A stretch of DNA of 7,867 nt, taken from contig DALN01000162.1 of assembly GCA_002499455.1 (NCBI GenBank), positions 1-7,867 on the forward strand. The letters run 5' to 3'. A program made the translations under genes and the position numbers. This DNA is from Methanoculleus sp. UBA77. GTDB taxonomy: Archaea > Halobacteriota > Methanomicrobia > Methanomicrobiales > Methanoculleaceae. Of this stretch, positions 1-5,837 are shown piece after piece. The notes under the pieces were generated by a model that searched no databases, was not told the DNA's origin, and was given only the letters and a program-made list of their open reading frames with translations. The first letter of the stretch is position 1; every line of letters begins with the position of its first letter.

Positions 1-675
1 CCCGCACCGCACCACGACATCTACGGCATCGAGGACCTCCCCCAGCTCGTCCGGTCCGTCAGGGAAGCGACGGGAGGGAAGAAGCCGATCTTTGCGAAGA
101 TTGCGGCGGTCAACAACAACGCCGAGAACGTTGCGGCCGTCGCCCGTTCCGGCGTGGACGCCATCGCCATCGACGGGTTCCGGGGCGGCACCGGTGCCGC
201 GCCGCGGGTCTTCCGCGACCACGTGGGCATACCGATCGAGGTCGCCATCGCGACCGCCGACAAGGAACTCCGCAGGCAGGGGCTCAGGAACGAGGTCTCC
301 CTCATCGCCTGCGGCAGCATCCGCGAGAGCGCAGACGTCATGAAGTCGATCGCCCTCGGCGCCGATGCGGTCTACATCGCCACCGCTGCGCTCGCAGCGA
401 TGGGCTGCCGCGTCTGCGGAAACTGTTACCAGGGCCTCTGCCCCTGGGGTATCGCCACCCAGCGCCCGGACCTCGTCGCGCGTCTCGACCCCGACGTGGC
501 CTCAAAGCAGATTGCAAACCTGATCCACGCCTGGACGCTCGAGATCACCGAATTGATGGGTGCGGCCGGCATCAACAGCATCGAGAGCCTGCGCGGCAAC
601 CGCGACCGGCTCCGCGGCTACATGCTGGATGAGGGGCTCCTCAAGATCCTCGACGTGAAGTCGGTGGGAGCGTGA
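1..675 (+). CDS. Glutamate synthase, FMN/Fe-S (GltB synthase) domain protein, 3' part
   Basis: Partial at the 5' end: the frame is open from base 1, giving the last 224 residues. This domain reduces the 2-iminoglutarate formed from 2-oxoglutarate and ammonia to glutamate on FMN, in the cytoplasm. Visible motifs are the flavin phosphate loop GGTGAAP (184-204), the second phosphate-binding stretch CGSIRESADV followed by ALGADAVYIAT, and a cysteine cluster CRVCGNCYQGLC followed by PWGIATQRPDL (406-465). The first, third and fourth cysteines reproduce the bacterial GltB C-x5-C-x4-C pattern for the 3Fe-4S cluster; the second is additional. The C-terminus stops after the short helical tail, so the GXGXG domain is a separate gene that follows directly, as in split archaeal GltS. 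Any glutamine amidotransferase domain would lie upstream of the window. Family assignment is secure; whether the missing N-terminus carries ferredoxin domains cannot be seen. It could be labelled gltB or gltA depending on convention. Confidence 0.93.
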   Translation, partial: PAPHHDIYGIEDLPQLVRSVREATGGKKPIFAKIAAVNNNAENVAAVARSGVDAIAIDGFRGGTGAAPRVFRDHVGIPIEVAIATADKELRRQGLRNEVSLIACGSIRESADVMKSIALGADAVYIATAALAAMGCRVCGNCYQGLCPWGIATQRPDLVARLDPDVASKQIANLIHAWTLEITELMGAAGINSIESLRGNRDRLRGYMLDEGLLKILDVKSVGA

Positions 676-680
676 GCAAA

Positions 681-1418
681 ATGGTAAAACAGGTCACGAT
701 CGATGCAAAGGGAGTGCATTACACTCCCTTGAACCAGCAGGTTCGGAAGGCTATCGAGGACGGCGCCGAGGAGATCGTCATCAACAACGTTCTCGGGCAG
801 CGGTTCATCGGCAACGGTCTCCGGGGCAACGCCACGATCACGGTCAACGGCGTCGCGGGCGGCGACCTTGCGATGTTCATGAGCGGGCCGACCGTCATCG
901 TCAACGGCAACGCGGAGCACGCGCCCGGCAACACGATGGACTCCGGGAAGGTCGTCATCCACGGGAGCGCCGGCGATGCGGTGGCGCACAGCATGCGGGG
1001 CGGCAAGGTCTTCGTCCGCGGAGACATCGGCTACCGCGGCGGCATCCACATGAAGCAGTACGAGACGCAGCGCCCCATACTGGTCGTCGGAGGGTCTGCC
1101 CAGACGTTCCTCGGCGAGTATATGGCGGGCGGCCTCCTGATCGTCCTCGGTCTTGACGGGGCCATCAAAGCCCGGGAGATCGGGAGCGGGATCCACGGGG
1201 GAGAGATCGTCATTCGCGGGGACGTCGATGAGGCATGCCTCGCTTCCGGGGCAAAGAAGGTCCCGCTCAGCGACGAGGACCGCGCACGGATCGCCCCGGT
1301 CATCCGGGAGTTTGCAGCCGACTTCGGGCTTGACGCGGAAGCACTCGTGAACGCAAAGTACACCCGGATCGTCCCTGCGAGCGCAAGGCCCTTTGCCGGG
1401 AAGTATACGTGGGAGTGA
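681..1418 (+). CDS. Glutamate synthase GXGXG-domain subunit (GltB C-terminal domain homologue)
   Basis: A 245-residue protein equivalent to the C-terminal right-handed beta-helix of bacterial GltB. It shows the repeated glycine turns of the family, for example GNGLRGNATITVNG, GPTVIVNGNAE, SGKVVIHGSAGD, RGGKVFVRGDIG and HGGEIVIRGDVD, roughly residues 45-190. In complete GltB this domain has a structural role, holding the amidotransferase and synthase active sites together along the ammonia tunnel; here it should act as a stand-alone subunit of the same complex. The start was set at ATG 681, with GGGAG (666-670) at 10 nt and GTGAG (672-676) at 4 nt. A GTG at 672 overlaps the upstream stop codon and would add three residues, but GGGAG would then end only one base before it. 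The gene lies 5 nt after the synthase-domain gene and 5 nt before the FrhB-like gene, so all three are probably co-transcribed and translationally coupled. Formylmethanofuran dehydrogenase subunit C shares this fold, but the neighbour argues for glutamate synthase. Confidence 0.9.
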   Translation: MVKQVTIDAKGVHYTPLNQQVRKAIEDGAEEIVINNVLGQRFIGNGLRGNATITVNGVAGGDLAMFMSGPTVIVNGNAEHAPGNTMDSGKVVIHGSAGDAVAHSMRGGKVFVRGDIGYRGGIHMKQYETQRPILVVGGSAQTFLGEYMAGGLLIVLGLDGAIKAREIGSGIHGGEIVIRGDVDEACLASGAKKVPLSDEDRARIAPVIREFAADFGLDAEALVNAKYTRIVPASARPFAGKYTWE

Positions 1419-1423
1419 GAGGG

Positions 1424-2443
1424 ATGGAGTCAAAGACATTTATGGATCTGGCGTCCGAGGTCTGGGCAACCGACCTCTGCTCCGGGTGCGGGGCATGCGT
1501 GGCGGTCTGCCCGGCCGATGCCCTCCGGTTCGAGCCGGGGAACACCGATACGCCGGTGAACATCGGCTACTGCAAGGCCGAGAACGACTGCGTGCCCTGC
1601 GGGGCATGCTACGCGGCCTGCCCGCGGGTCGACCTTGCGGCGCAGGGGAAGTTGCTCGGACCGTACCAGGATATCGTTGCGGCCCGGTCGGTCTTCACGG
1701 TCGAGCGGAAGCAGAGCGGCGGCGCGGTGACTGCGATCCTGGTGAACGCCCTCGATGAGGGACTGATCGATGCGGTCGTCACGGTGACGAGGGACCCCTG
1801 GACGATGAAGCCGTCGTCCGCGGTGATCACCTCGAAGGATGCGCTCATCCAGCACGCCGGGAGCCGTTACGCCTGGTGGGTGCCGTTGCTTGCCTCCCTC
1901 AAGGAGGCAGTCGTCACCCGGAAGTACCGGCGGGTCGCCATCGTCGGTGTGCCCTGCGCGGCACGGGCGGCGCAGGTGATCCGGGCGAGCGACCACGAGC
2001 TCCTCAAGCCCTACGCGAAGGCTATCCGGCTCGTCATCGGCCTCTTCTGCACGGAGACCTTCGACTACGCGAAGCTGGTCGAGGGGAAACTGCAGTCCGA
2101 GAAGAAGATCGAGCCCTGGGAGATCCGGCGCCTGGATATCAAGGGGAAACTGGACATCTTCCTGCAGGACGAGCGGCAGCTCTCCATCCCGCTCGCAGAG
2201 CTGGACGAGGCTGTCCGGCCCGGATGCCGGGTCTGCACCGACTTCACGGCGGTGGAGGCGGACGTCTCGGCAGGTGCCGTCGGGTCGCCGGGCGGGTACA
2301 CGACGCTCATCATCCGAAACGATATCGGCAGGGGATTTGTCGACCGTGCGGTCTGGCAGGGAAAACTTGCGACCGGCAGCACCGTCGACCTCTCCATCAT
2401 CGAGCGCCTGGCCGCGAGAAAAGCGCAGCGCCAGCAGGAATAA
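1424..2443 (+). CDS. FrhB/FpoF-like coenzyme F420 oxidoreductase subunit, probable electron input for glutamate synthase
   Basis: A 339-residue iron-sulfur flavoprotein of the F420 hydrogenase/dehydrogenase beta-subunit family. Two ferredoxin-type 4Fe-4S motifs stand at the N-terminus: C19, C22, C25, C29 and C56, C59, C62, C66, with one further cysteine at C50. The FrhB core follows, with the GVPC motif (C178), LFCTETF (C209) and the paired cysteines of GCRVCTDF (C268, C271, D273) leading into EADVSAG and a glycine-rich GSPGGYTT segment. Members of this family bind FAD and exchange hydride with coenzyme F420. Placed directly behind the two glutamate synthase genes, with no NADPH-binding GltD gene in view, it most likely passes electrons from F420H2 to the FMN domain; this role is inferred from context. 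ATG 1424 is chosen because GGGAG (1411-1415) lies 8 nt upstream; GTG 1409 would overlap the preceding gene. A ferredoxin-linked role is the main alternative. Confidence 0.88.
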   Translation: MESKTFMDLASEVWATDLCSGCGACVAVCPADALRFEPGNTDTPVNIGYCKAENDCVPCGACYAACPRVDLAAQGKLLGPYQDIVAARSVFTVERKQSGGAVTAILVNALDEGLIDAVVTVTRDPWTMKPSSAVITSKDALIQHAGSRYAWWVPLLASLKEAVVTRKYRRVAIVGVPCAARAAQVIRASDHELLKPYAKAIRLVIGLFCTETFDYAKLVEGKLQSEKKIEPWEIRRLDIKGKLDIFLQDERQLSIPLAELDEAVRPGCRVCTDFTAVEADVSAGAVGSPGGYTTLIIRNDIGRGFVDRAVWQGKLATGSTVDLSIIERLAARKAQRQQE

Positions 2444-2447
2444 ACCC

Positions 2448-2454
2448 TTTTTTT
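2448..2454 (+). terminator. T-run terminator after the glutamate synthase operon
   Basis: Seven consecutive T residues begin 4 nt after the TAA stop of the FrhB-like gene. Archaeal RNA polymerase commonly terminates at such T-runs without needing a hairpin, and none precedes this one. The placement fits the end of the operon. Confidence 0.5.
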
Positions 2455-2651
2455 CATTCCGGGATCCCGGAACGCAGAGCAGGGCTGTATCGTTGCCTTC
2501 TCTTGTTAGCTCACGCGAAGAACGACGCTCCTGCGGAGCGGAGTTGGAGCACCGCAGGTGCGACCCACGAAGAACAGTAAACAGGTGTGCAACGCTCCTT
2601 CGCGGCTTCGCGTCTTCGCACCTGACGGTGCTCATGCTCCAGATGTCCCAT

Positions 2652-2680
2652 CCGTCGCATTTCGCGTGAGGCTGTACTGT
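2652..2680 (+). repeat. 29-bp direct repeat, copy A
   Basis: This 29-bp stretch matches 2749-2777 with only three differences, all T here against C in the other copy. It includes TTCGCGTGAGGC. The offset between the copies is 97 bp, and each is followed some 17-20 nt later by a left-end CTCACGCGA-type sequence, which suggests duplication of a larger unit. Confidence 0.7.
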
Positions 2681-2748
2681 TATCTGAACCGGTTATCTCA
2701 CGCGAAGCCGCGAAGAACACGAAGTTCGGCAAATGGGCGTACAACTCC

Positions 2749-2777
2749 CCGTCGCACTTCGCGTGAGGCCGTACCGT
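2749..2777 (+). repeat. 29-bp direct repeat, copy B
   Basis: Second copy of the repeat at 2652-2680, differing at three positions, each C in place of T. It contains the right end (TTCGCGTGAG, 2758-2767) of the 71-bp inverted-repeat module. Confidence 0.7.
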
Positions 2778-2827
2778 CACTCATTAACTGTCAGCCCACG
2801 CGAGGTGACGGGGAAGGCACCGGGGGG

Positions 2828-3226
2828 CTACCCGGCCCCCTGGACGGCCTGGTCTGCCGCATACCCGATCCCGACCGCAATGATCGGGATGATGAGATAC
2901 CGCAGCCCGATCTGGGCCATGTAGGTGCCGACGTCCATCCCTGAGAGAGGCAGGAGGATGACGGCGTCGAGCGCCCAGTTGATCAGGAGCCATACCACGC
3001 CGAGCAGCGCGGTCTCCCGGACGAAGCGGGCTCGCACCCCCCGCAGGTAGACAAGGATGAGGAAGGTGCCGAGCGCGGCGGAGAAGACGAGCAGGACCGA
3101 TTTGATCAGGAAGATGTCGTAGAGCGGCTCCCCCTCAGCCGAATAGAAGGGGATCGAGATGAGGAAGGGGAGGAGCCAGGTGAGGAGGCCGAAGCCGATG
3201 AGCCTCACGTATCGCGCCGTATTCAT
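2828..3226 (-). CDS. Small four-helix membrane protein of unknown function
   Basis: A 132-residue hydrophobic protein. I do not recognise a named family. Four membrane segments are visible at about residues 7-28, 38-61, 73-94 and 108-124, separated by short loops. The loop after the second helix is basic (RGVRARFVR, residues 62-70), which would place it in the cytoplasm under the positive-inside rule. Polar residues sit inside helix 3 (N83, W84, D87) in a pattern that looks conserved rather than random. The ATG at 3226 is preferred because a TATA-like box on the same strand is centred about 27 nt upstream; the nearest Shine-Dalgarno-like GGAGGG (3245-3240) is 13 nt away, rather far. The open frame runs on upstream of this ATG, antisense to the permease gene, but the sequence there is acidic, low in complexity and not plausible protein. 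The gene is monocistronic and divergent from the permease gene. Confidence 0.72.
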   Translation of the reverse strand: MNTARYVRLIGFGLLTWLLPFLISIPFYSAEGEPLYDIFLIKSVLLVFSAALGTFLILVYLRGVRARFVRETALLGVVWLLINWALDAVILLPLSGMDVGTYMAQIGLRYLIIPIIAVGIGYAADQAVQGAG

Positions 3227-3250
3227 GGAAGGAGCATCGCCCTCCGGCTG

Positions 3251-3258
3251 GATATACC
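3251..3258 (-). promoter_or_regulatory. TATA box of the small membrane protein gene
   Basis: On the minus strand the bases read GGTATATC, centred about 27 nt upstream of ATG 3226. At that spacing the transcript would start at or within a few bases of the start codon, giving a leaderless or nearly leaderless mRNA. Confidence 0.4.
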
Positions 3259-3423
3259 GTTCGATCCGTCGCCGGGAGGGCAGAGATGCGGGGTCTCTCC
3301 GGGATCGGCCAGGAGGTCGTTGAACCGCTCCGGGCCCGATCAACAACGTTACCGGCACGTTCCCCGATCCACTCCATCCCTGCAGTGAAATCAGGGGATT
3401 GCCGGACAGGGGGCATCCGCGAA

Positions 3424-3433
3424 TTTCGATATG
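3424..3433 (+). promoter_or_regulatory. Possible TATA box of the AEC permease gene
   Basis: TTTCGATATG is the most AT-rich element in the 252-bp divergent region upstream of the permease start. It is centred about 50 nt before ATG 3479, predicting a transcription start near 3453-3456 and a leader of roughly 25 nt that keeps the Shine-Dalgarno sequence. The match to a consensus TATA box is weak. Confidence 0.25.
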
Positions 3434-3439
3434 CTTACC

Positions 3440-3471
3440 CCCCTGAATATCAAATGGAGCGTATTCAGGGG
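3440..3471. promoter_or_regulatory. Perfect 10-bp inverted repeat at the permease start, candidate operator
   Basis: CCCCTGAATA (3440-3449) and its exact reverse complement TATTCAGGGG (3462-3471) are separated by 12 nt, so the arm centres are 22 bp apart, about two helical turns. The right arm contains most of the permease Shine-Dalgarno sequence GGGGAG (3468-3473). It can be read as an operator for a dimeric regulator, or as an RNA hairpin masking the ribosome binding site if transcription starts upstream of 3440. Related half-sites TCAGGGG (3391-3397) and CAGGGGG (3407-3413) lie just upstream. Confidence 0.45.
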
Positions 3472-3478
3472 AGCCACC

Positions 3479-4431
3479 ATGGAAAACCTGAACCAGCTCC
3501 TGCAGTCCGTCACCATCTTCTTCCTCCAGGTCGTCTTCATCCAGGTCCTGAAACGGCAGGGGGTCTTCAACAGCAGCCACCAGCCGGTCTTCAACCGGCT
3601 GGTCACCGAACTCGCGCTCCCCGCAACCATCTTCTCCACGCTCGCCGTCAGCACCATCGAACCGGACCAGATCCTCGCCGCGGCCATCATGCTCGGCGCC
3701 ATCCTCGTCTGCTGCGCTCTGGCCTACGTCATATGCCGGGCGCTGCGCTTCTCCTACCGGGCGACCGGCTCCATCGTGATGCTCGCCGGGTTCGGGAGCA
3801 CCTCCACCCTTGCATACCCCCTCATCAGCCGGACCTACGGGGTCGGCAGCGAGGCGATGACGTTCGGGATCGTCGTCGGAGAGTTCGGCGTCTGCATCCC
3901 GTTCTTTACCGCCGGCGTCCTGATTGCAGCCTACTTCGGGAGCCGGGAGAGCATGGAAAAGCCGGAGATACGGCCGGTCGTCACCAACTTCCTCAAGTCT
4001 CCCATCTTCCTCGCATTCCTCTTCGGCCTCATCGTCTCGCAGATCCCTCCGGCAGTGGCATTCATGAACTCCGGCTTTGCGGCAAACTTTTTCGGGTACT
4101 TCGCGCACGGGCTAGAGTTGCTGGTCGCAGTAACCGTCGGCCTCATGCTGCGGCCGATCGAGATCCGCAGTCTCCTTTCGGTGCTGGGCATCGTCGTCGC
4201 CCTCAAGATGATCCTGCAGCCCGCCCTCGTGCTGATCGAGCAGGTGCGGTAGGCGTACCGGTGCTCGAACAGCAGATCCTCTTCCTCGAGGCCGCCATTC
4301 CGTCCGGCGCGATTGCGGCGGTTCTCGCCAGCCGCTACGGGTGCGACGGTCCGCTTGCCGCGGCCCTGGTCGTCGCCACTTATCTCATAAGCCTGGTGAC
4401 GATACCGTGTGCGATGCTGTTCATCGGGTGA
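3479..4431 (+). pseudogene. AEC (auxin efflux carrier) family transporter, frameshifted near the 3' end
   Basis: A membrane permease of the AEC family, secondary carriers that in prokaryotes export or import small organic acids and similar solutes; the substrate cannot be read from sequence. The first frame (3479-4252) gives 257 residues with about eight hydrophobic segments, including LALPATIFSTLAV and the family's glycine-rich crossing segment, here AGFGSTSTLAYPLI. It stops at TAG 4250-4252. The conserved family C-terminus, GVPVLEQQILFLEAAIPSG and ASRYGCDGPLAAALVVATYLISLVTIPCAML, continues without stops in another frame to TGA 4429. Joining the two gives about 317 residues, normal for the family. 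The shift needs one lost base between roughly 4225 and 4252. ATG 3479 is chosen for GGGGAG five nt upstream; an in-frame ATG at 3431 would lie inside the upstream inverted-repeat region. A sequencing error, a recent mutation or a tolerated C-terminal truncation are all possible. Confidence 0.82.
4225..4252 (+). other. Frameshift site in the AEC permease gene
   Basis: Protein similarity to the family passes from the frame beginning at 3479 to the frame one base earlier within this stretch, just before TAG 4250-4252. No slippery heptamer of the X-XXY-YYZ type is visible, so programmed -1 frameshifting is unlikely. A single missing base restores one full-length frame. Confidence 0.65.
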
Positions 4432-4435
4432 GTGC

Positions 4436-4549
4436 GTGCCTCCGTTCTCCCGTCCGGCCGGGTTCTACCTTGAGAACCCCTCCATCAGCTTTGCAGGGTT
4501 TCCGCTTATCGGCGCTCTCTATGCCATGATCTCGGAGAAGCTCACGTAG
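4436..4549 (+). pseudogene. Short coding-like remnant or small ORF, unknown
   Basis: A 37-codon frame from GTG 4436 to TAG 4547. The frame is open from 4400. It encodes RPAGFYLENPSISF followed by AGFPLIGALYAMISEKLT, with codon choice like that of neighbouring real genes and one hydrophobic segment of about 16 residues. GGTGAG (4427-4432), overlapping the permease stop codon, could serve as a weak ribosome binding site. I do not recognise the product. It could be the 3' remnant of a decayed membrane protein gene or a genuine small protein; coding by chance in GC-rich DNA cannot be excluded. Confidence 0.25.
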
Positions 4550-4597
4550 CCGGATCACTCCTGTCATCCCTCGCCATGGAACCGCTCGCGGTCGACA

Positions 4598-4603
4598 TAT
4601 ATA
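4598..4603 (+). promoter_or_regulatory. TATA box of the ClC gene
   Basis: TATATA, in the context CGACATATATACC, is centred 26-27 nt upstream of GTG 4627, the standard archaeal distance to a transcription start. It lies inside the longer frame that begins at ATG 4576, which argues against that ATG as the start. Five-base arms GGTCG (4590-4594) and CGACC (4610-4614) flank it symmetrically. Confidence 0.5.
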
Positions 4604-4626
4604 CCAGTCCGACCACAGGGGGAGAC

Positions 4627-5778
4627 GTGAACCATCCTGCAGATAGCAGCGCCGAACCGCCCGGCGGAACCGGTGTCGGGCGGTACTCACCCCGGTTCGT
4701 GCTCGCCGTCATCCTGATCGCCATCGCGGCCGCCGGAGCGATGGTACTCTTTCTCGAGTTACAGAGCATCGGAGCGGCCCTTCTCTGGCCGGACTCACCC
4801 CCGGTCCCCTTCTTTCCCCTGATCGTCGCGACCGCGGGCGGCCTCGCGGTCGGGCTCTGCCTGCATGTCTTCGGCGACCACGTACTGCTGCTCCAGCAGA
4901 GCCTTACAGAGTTCCAGAGGACCGGCCGGTTCGAGCCGCGGCACCTTCCCGCCGGGCTGCTCGCCATCTACCTCTCGCTGATCTTCGGGGCGAGCCTCGG
5001 ACCCGAGGTGGCCGCCATCGATATGGGCGGGAGCATGGGCACCCTTGCCGGCGACCGGCTGCAGAGCCGGGTGCGGACGCTCTCGAACGCCGGCATCGCC
5101 GGTGCCCTTGCCGGATTTGCGATCTATCTTCAGGTCACCAGGACAGCAGGTGGTGCCCTCTACCCGCTTCCATCGCCTGGAGAACTGCTCCCGCTGTACC
5201 TGGTCTACGCCGCGATCCTCGGTCTTGCCGGTGCGGCGGCGGGCGTCCTCTTCATCGGAGCATTTCGCCTCTTTTACCGCCTCACGACACCCATAGCCGG
5301 GCGGCACCTGATCAGGGGTGTTGCCGGGGGTGTCGGGCTCGGTATTGCCGGGACGGTCTTTCCGCTCGTGCTCTTCTCGGGACAGAACGAGTTCAAGACT
5401 GTCCTCGAGACGGGAGCAACGGCCGGTGCGGCCGTGCTGCTCCTGCTCGTCGCGGCGAAGATCTTAGCAAGCACATGGTGCATGGCGACGATCTTCAAGG
5501 GCGGGCCAATCTTTCCGCTGATCTTTGCGGGCGGGACGCTCGGTCTCGCCGTCAGCCTCCTGGTTCCCGCGATCCCGCCCGCCGTCGCCGTTCCCGCCGT
5601 CATGGCGGGGATGATCGTCTGCGTCCTCAAGATGCCGGCCGCGGTGATCCCTATCGTGGCGCTCGTCTTCCTGCAGTGGGAGATCCTGATCATCGTCGCT
5701 GTCGCGACCGTAGCCGGGTATTACACCACCCGGAGCGTCGCGATGTTTCCTCACGAGGGCAACGGAGGGGCGGGGTGA
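4627..5778 (+). CDS. ClC-family chloride channel/transporter homologue with divergent motifs
   Basis: A 383-residue multi-pass membrane protein of the ClC superfamily (COG0038-like), about ten hydrophobic segments starting near residue 19. The helix-F region reads GASLGPE (G121-E127) and the helix-N region GGPIFP (G292-P297), corresponding to the canonical GREGP and GxFxP anion-path motifs. The canonical GSGIP of helix D is not found; the equivalent area carries HVFGDHV. The position of the gating glutamate in GREGP is leucine (L124), and no acidic residue matches the internal proton glutamate of bacterial Cl-/H+ exchangers. It could thus be a passive anion channel or carry another ion. GTG 4627 is preferred over ATG 4576 because a TATA box lies between them, and the N-terminal 18 residues from GTG are hydrophilic, which suits a cytoplasmic tail. 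GGGGGAG (4618-4624) is too close to act as a normal ribosome binding site, so the mRNA may be leaderless. The gene is monocistronic and converges on cca. Confidence 0.82.
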   Translation: MNHPADSSAEPPGGTGVGRYSPRFVLAVILIAIAAAGAMVLFLELQSIGAALLWPDSPPVPFFPLIVATAGGLAVGLCLHVFGDHVLLLQQSLTEFQRTGRFEPRHLPAGLLAIYLSLIFGASLGPEVAAIDMGGSMGTLAGDRLQSRVRTLSNAGIAGALAGFAIYLQVTRTAGGALYPLPSPGELLPLYLVYAAILGLAGAAAGVLFIGAFRLFYRLTTPIAGRHLIRGVAGGVGLGIAGTVFPLVLFSGQNEFKTVLETGATAGAAVLLLLVAAKILASTWCMATIFKGGPIFPLIFAGGTLGLAVSLLVPAIPPAVAVPAVMAGMIVCVLKMPAAVIPIVALVFLQWEILIIVAVATVAGYYTTRSVAMFPHEGNGGAG

Positions 5779-5837
5779 CCGGCCCGTAAGACAGATGCCG
5801 GGGATGGAGAGGTCTGTTGCGGTTCAGGCGAGTCCCC

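Larger units (their letters stand above)
2510..2804. repeat. Gene-free region with CTCACGCGAA / TTCGCGTGAG repeats
   Basis: The 384 bases between the FrhB-like gene and the membrane protein gene contain no credible coding sequence but are dense in repeats. CTCACGCGAA occurs at 2510-2519 and 2697-2706, with a degenerate copy (CCCACGCGAG) at 2795-2804. Its exact reverse complement TTCGCGTGAG occurs at 2661-2670 and 2758-2767. Two modules are therefore bounded by perfect 10-bp inverted ends: 2510-2670 (161 bp) and 2697-2767 (71 bp). A 16-bp inverted pair (CTTCGCGGCTTCGCGT, 2598-2613, against 2700-2715) links them. Two small hairpins with 5-bp stems and complementary loops stand at 2527-2539 and 2549-2561. 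The structure recalls miniature inverted-repeat or REP-type intergenic elements; no transposase is present and no target-site duplication was identified. Confidence 0.6.

Noticed and set aside
618..1439. Long minus-strand open frame of 273 codons across the GXGXG gene
   Set aside because: Antisense shadow in GC-rich DNA. Its translation is rich in D, P and R and shows no family pattern, whereas the plus strand has clear GXGXG repeats.
1430..2635. Minus-strand open frame of 401 codons opposite the FrhB-like gene
   Set aside because: Low-complexity antisense translation. The plus strand carries two intact ferredoxin motifs and the FrhB core.
2510..2804. CRISPR array
   Set aside because: The repeats are in both orientations, spacing is irregular (187 and 98 bp between left ends) and no cas gene is nearby.
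2823..2840. Hairpin GGGGGC/GCCCCC at the end of the membrane protein gene as a terminator
   Set aside because: The 6-bp stem spans the stop codon and is not followed by a T-run on the minus strand, so termination there is unsupported.
3227..4108. Upstream extension of the small membrane protein frame to a 426-residue protein
   Set aside because: The extension is antisense to the AEC permease, highly acidic and without any fold signal. Plausible protein begins at ATG 3226, behind a TATA box.
4225..4252. Programmed -1 ribosomal frameshift in the permease gene
   Set aside because: No slippery heptamer or adjacent strong stem-loop was seen, and AEC transporters are not known to use recoding.
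4576..4626. ATG 4576 as the ClC start
   Set aside because: The TATA box at 4598-4603 would lie inside the coding sequence, and no ribosome binding site precedes this ATG.
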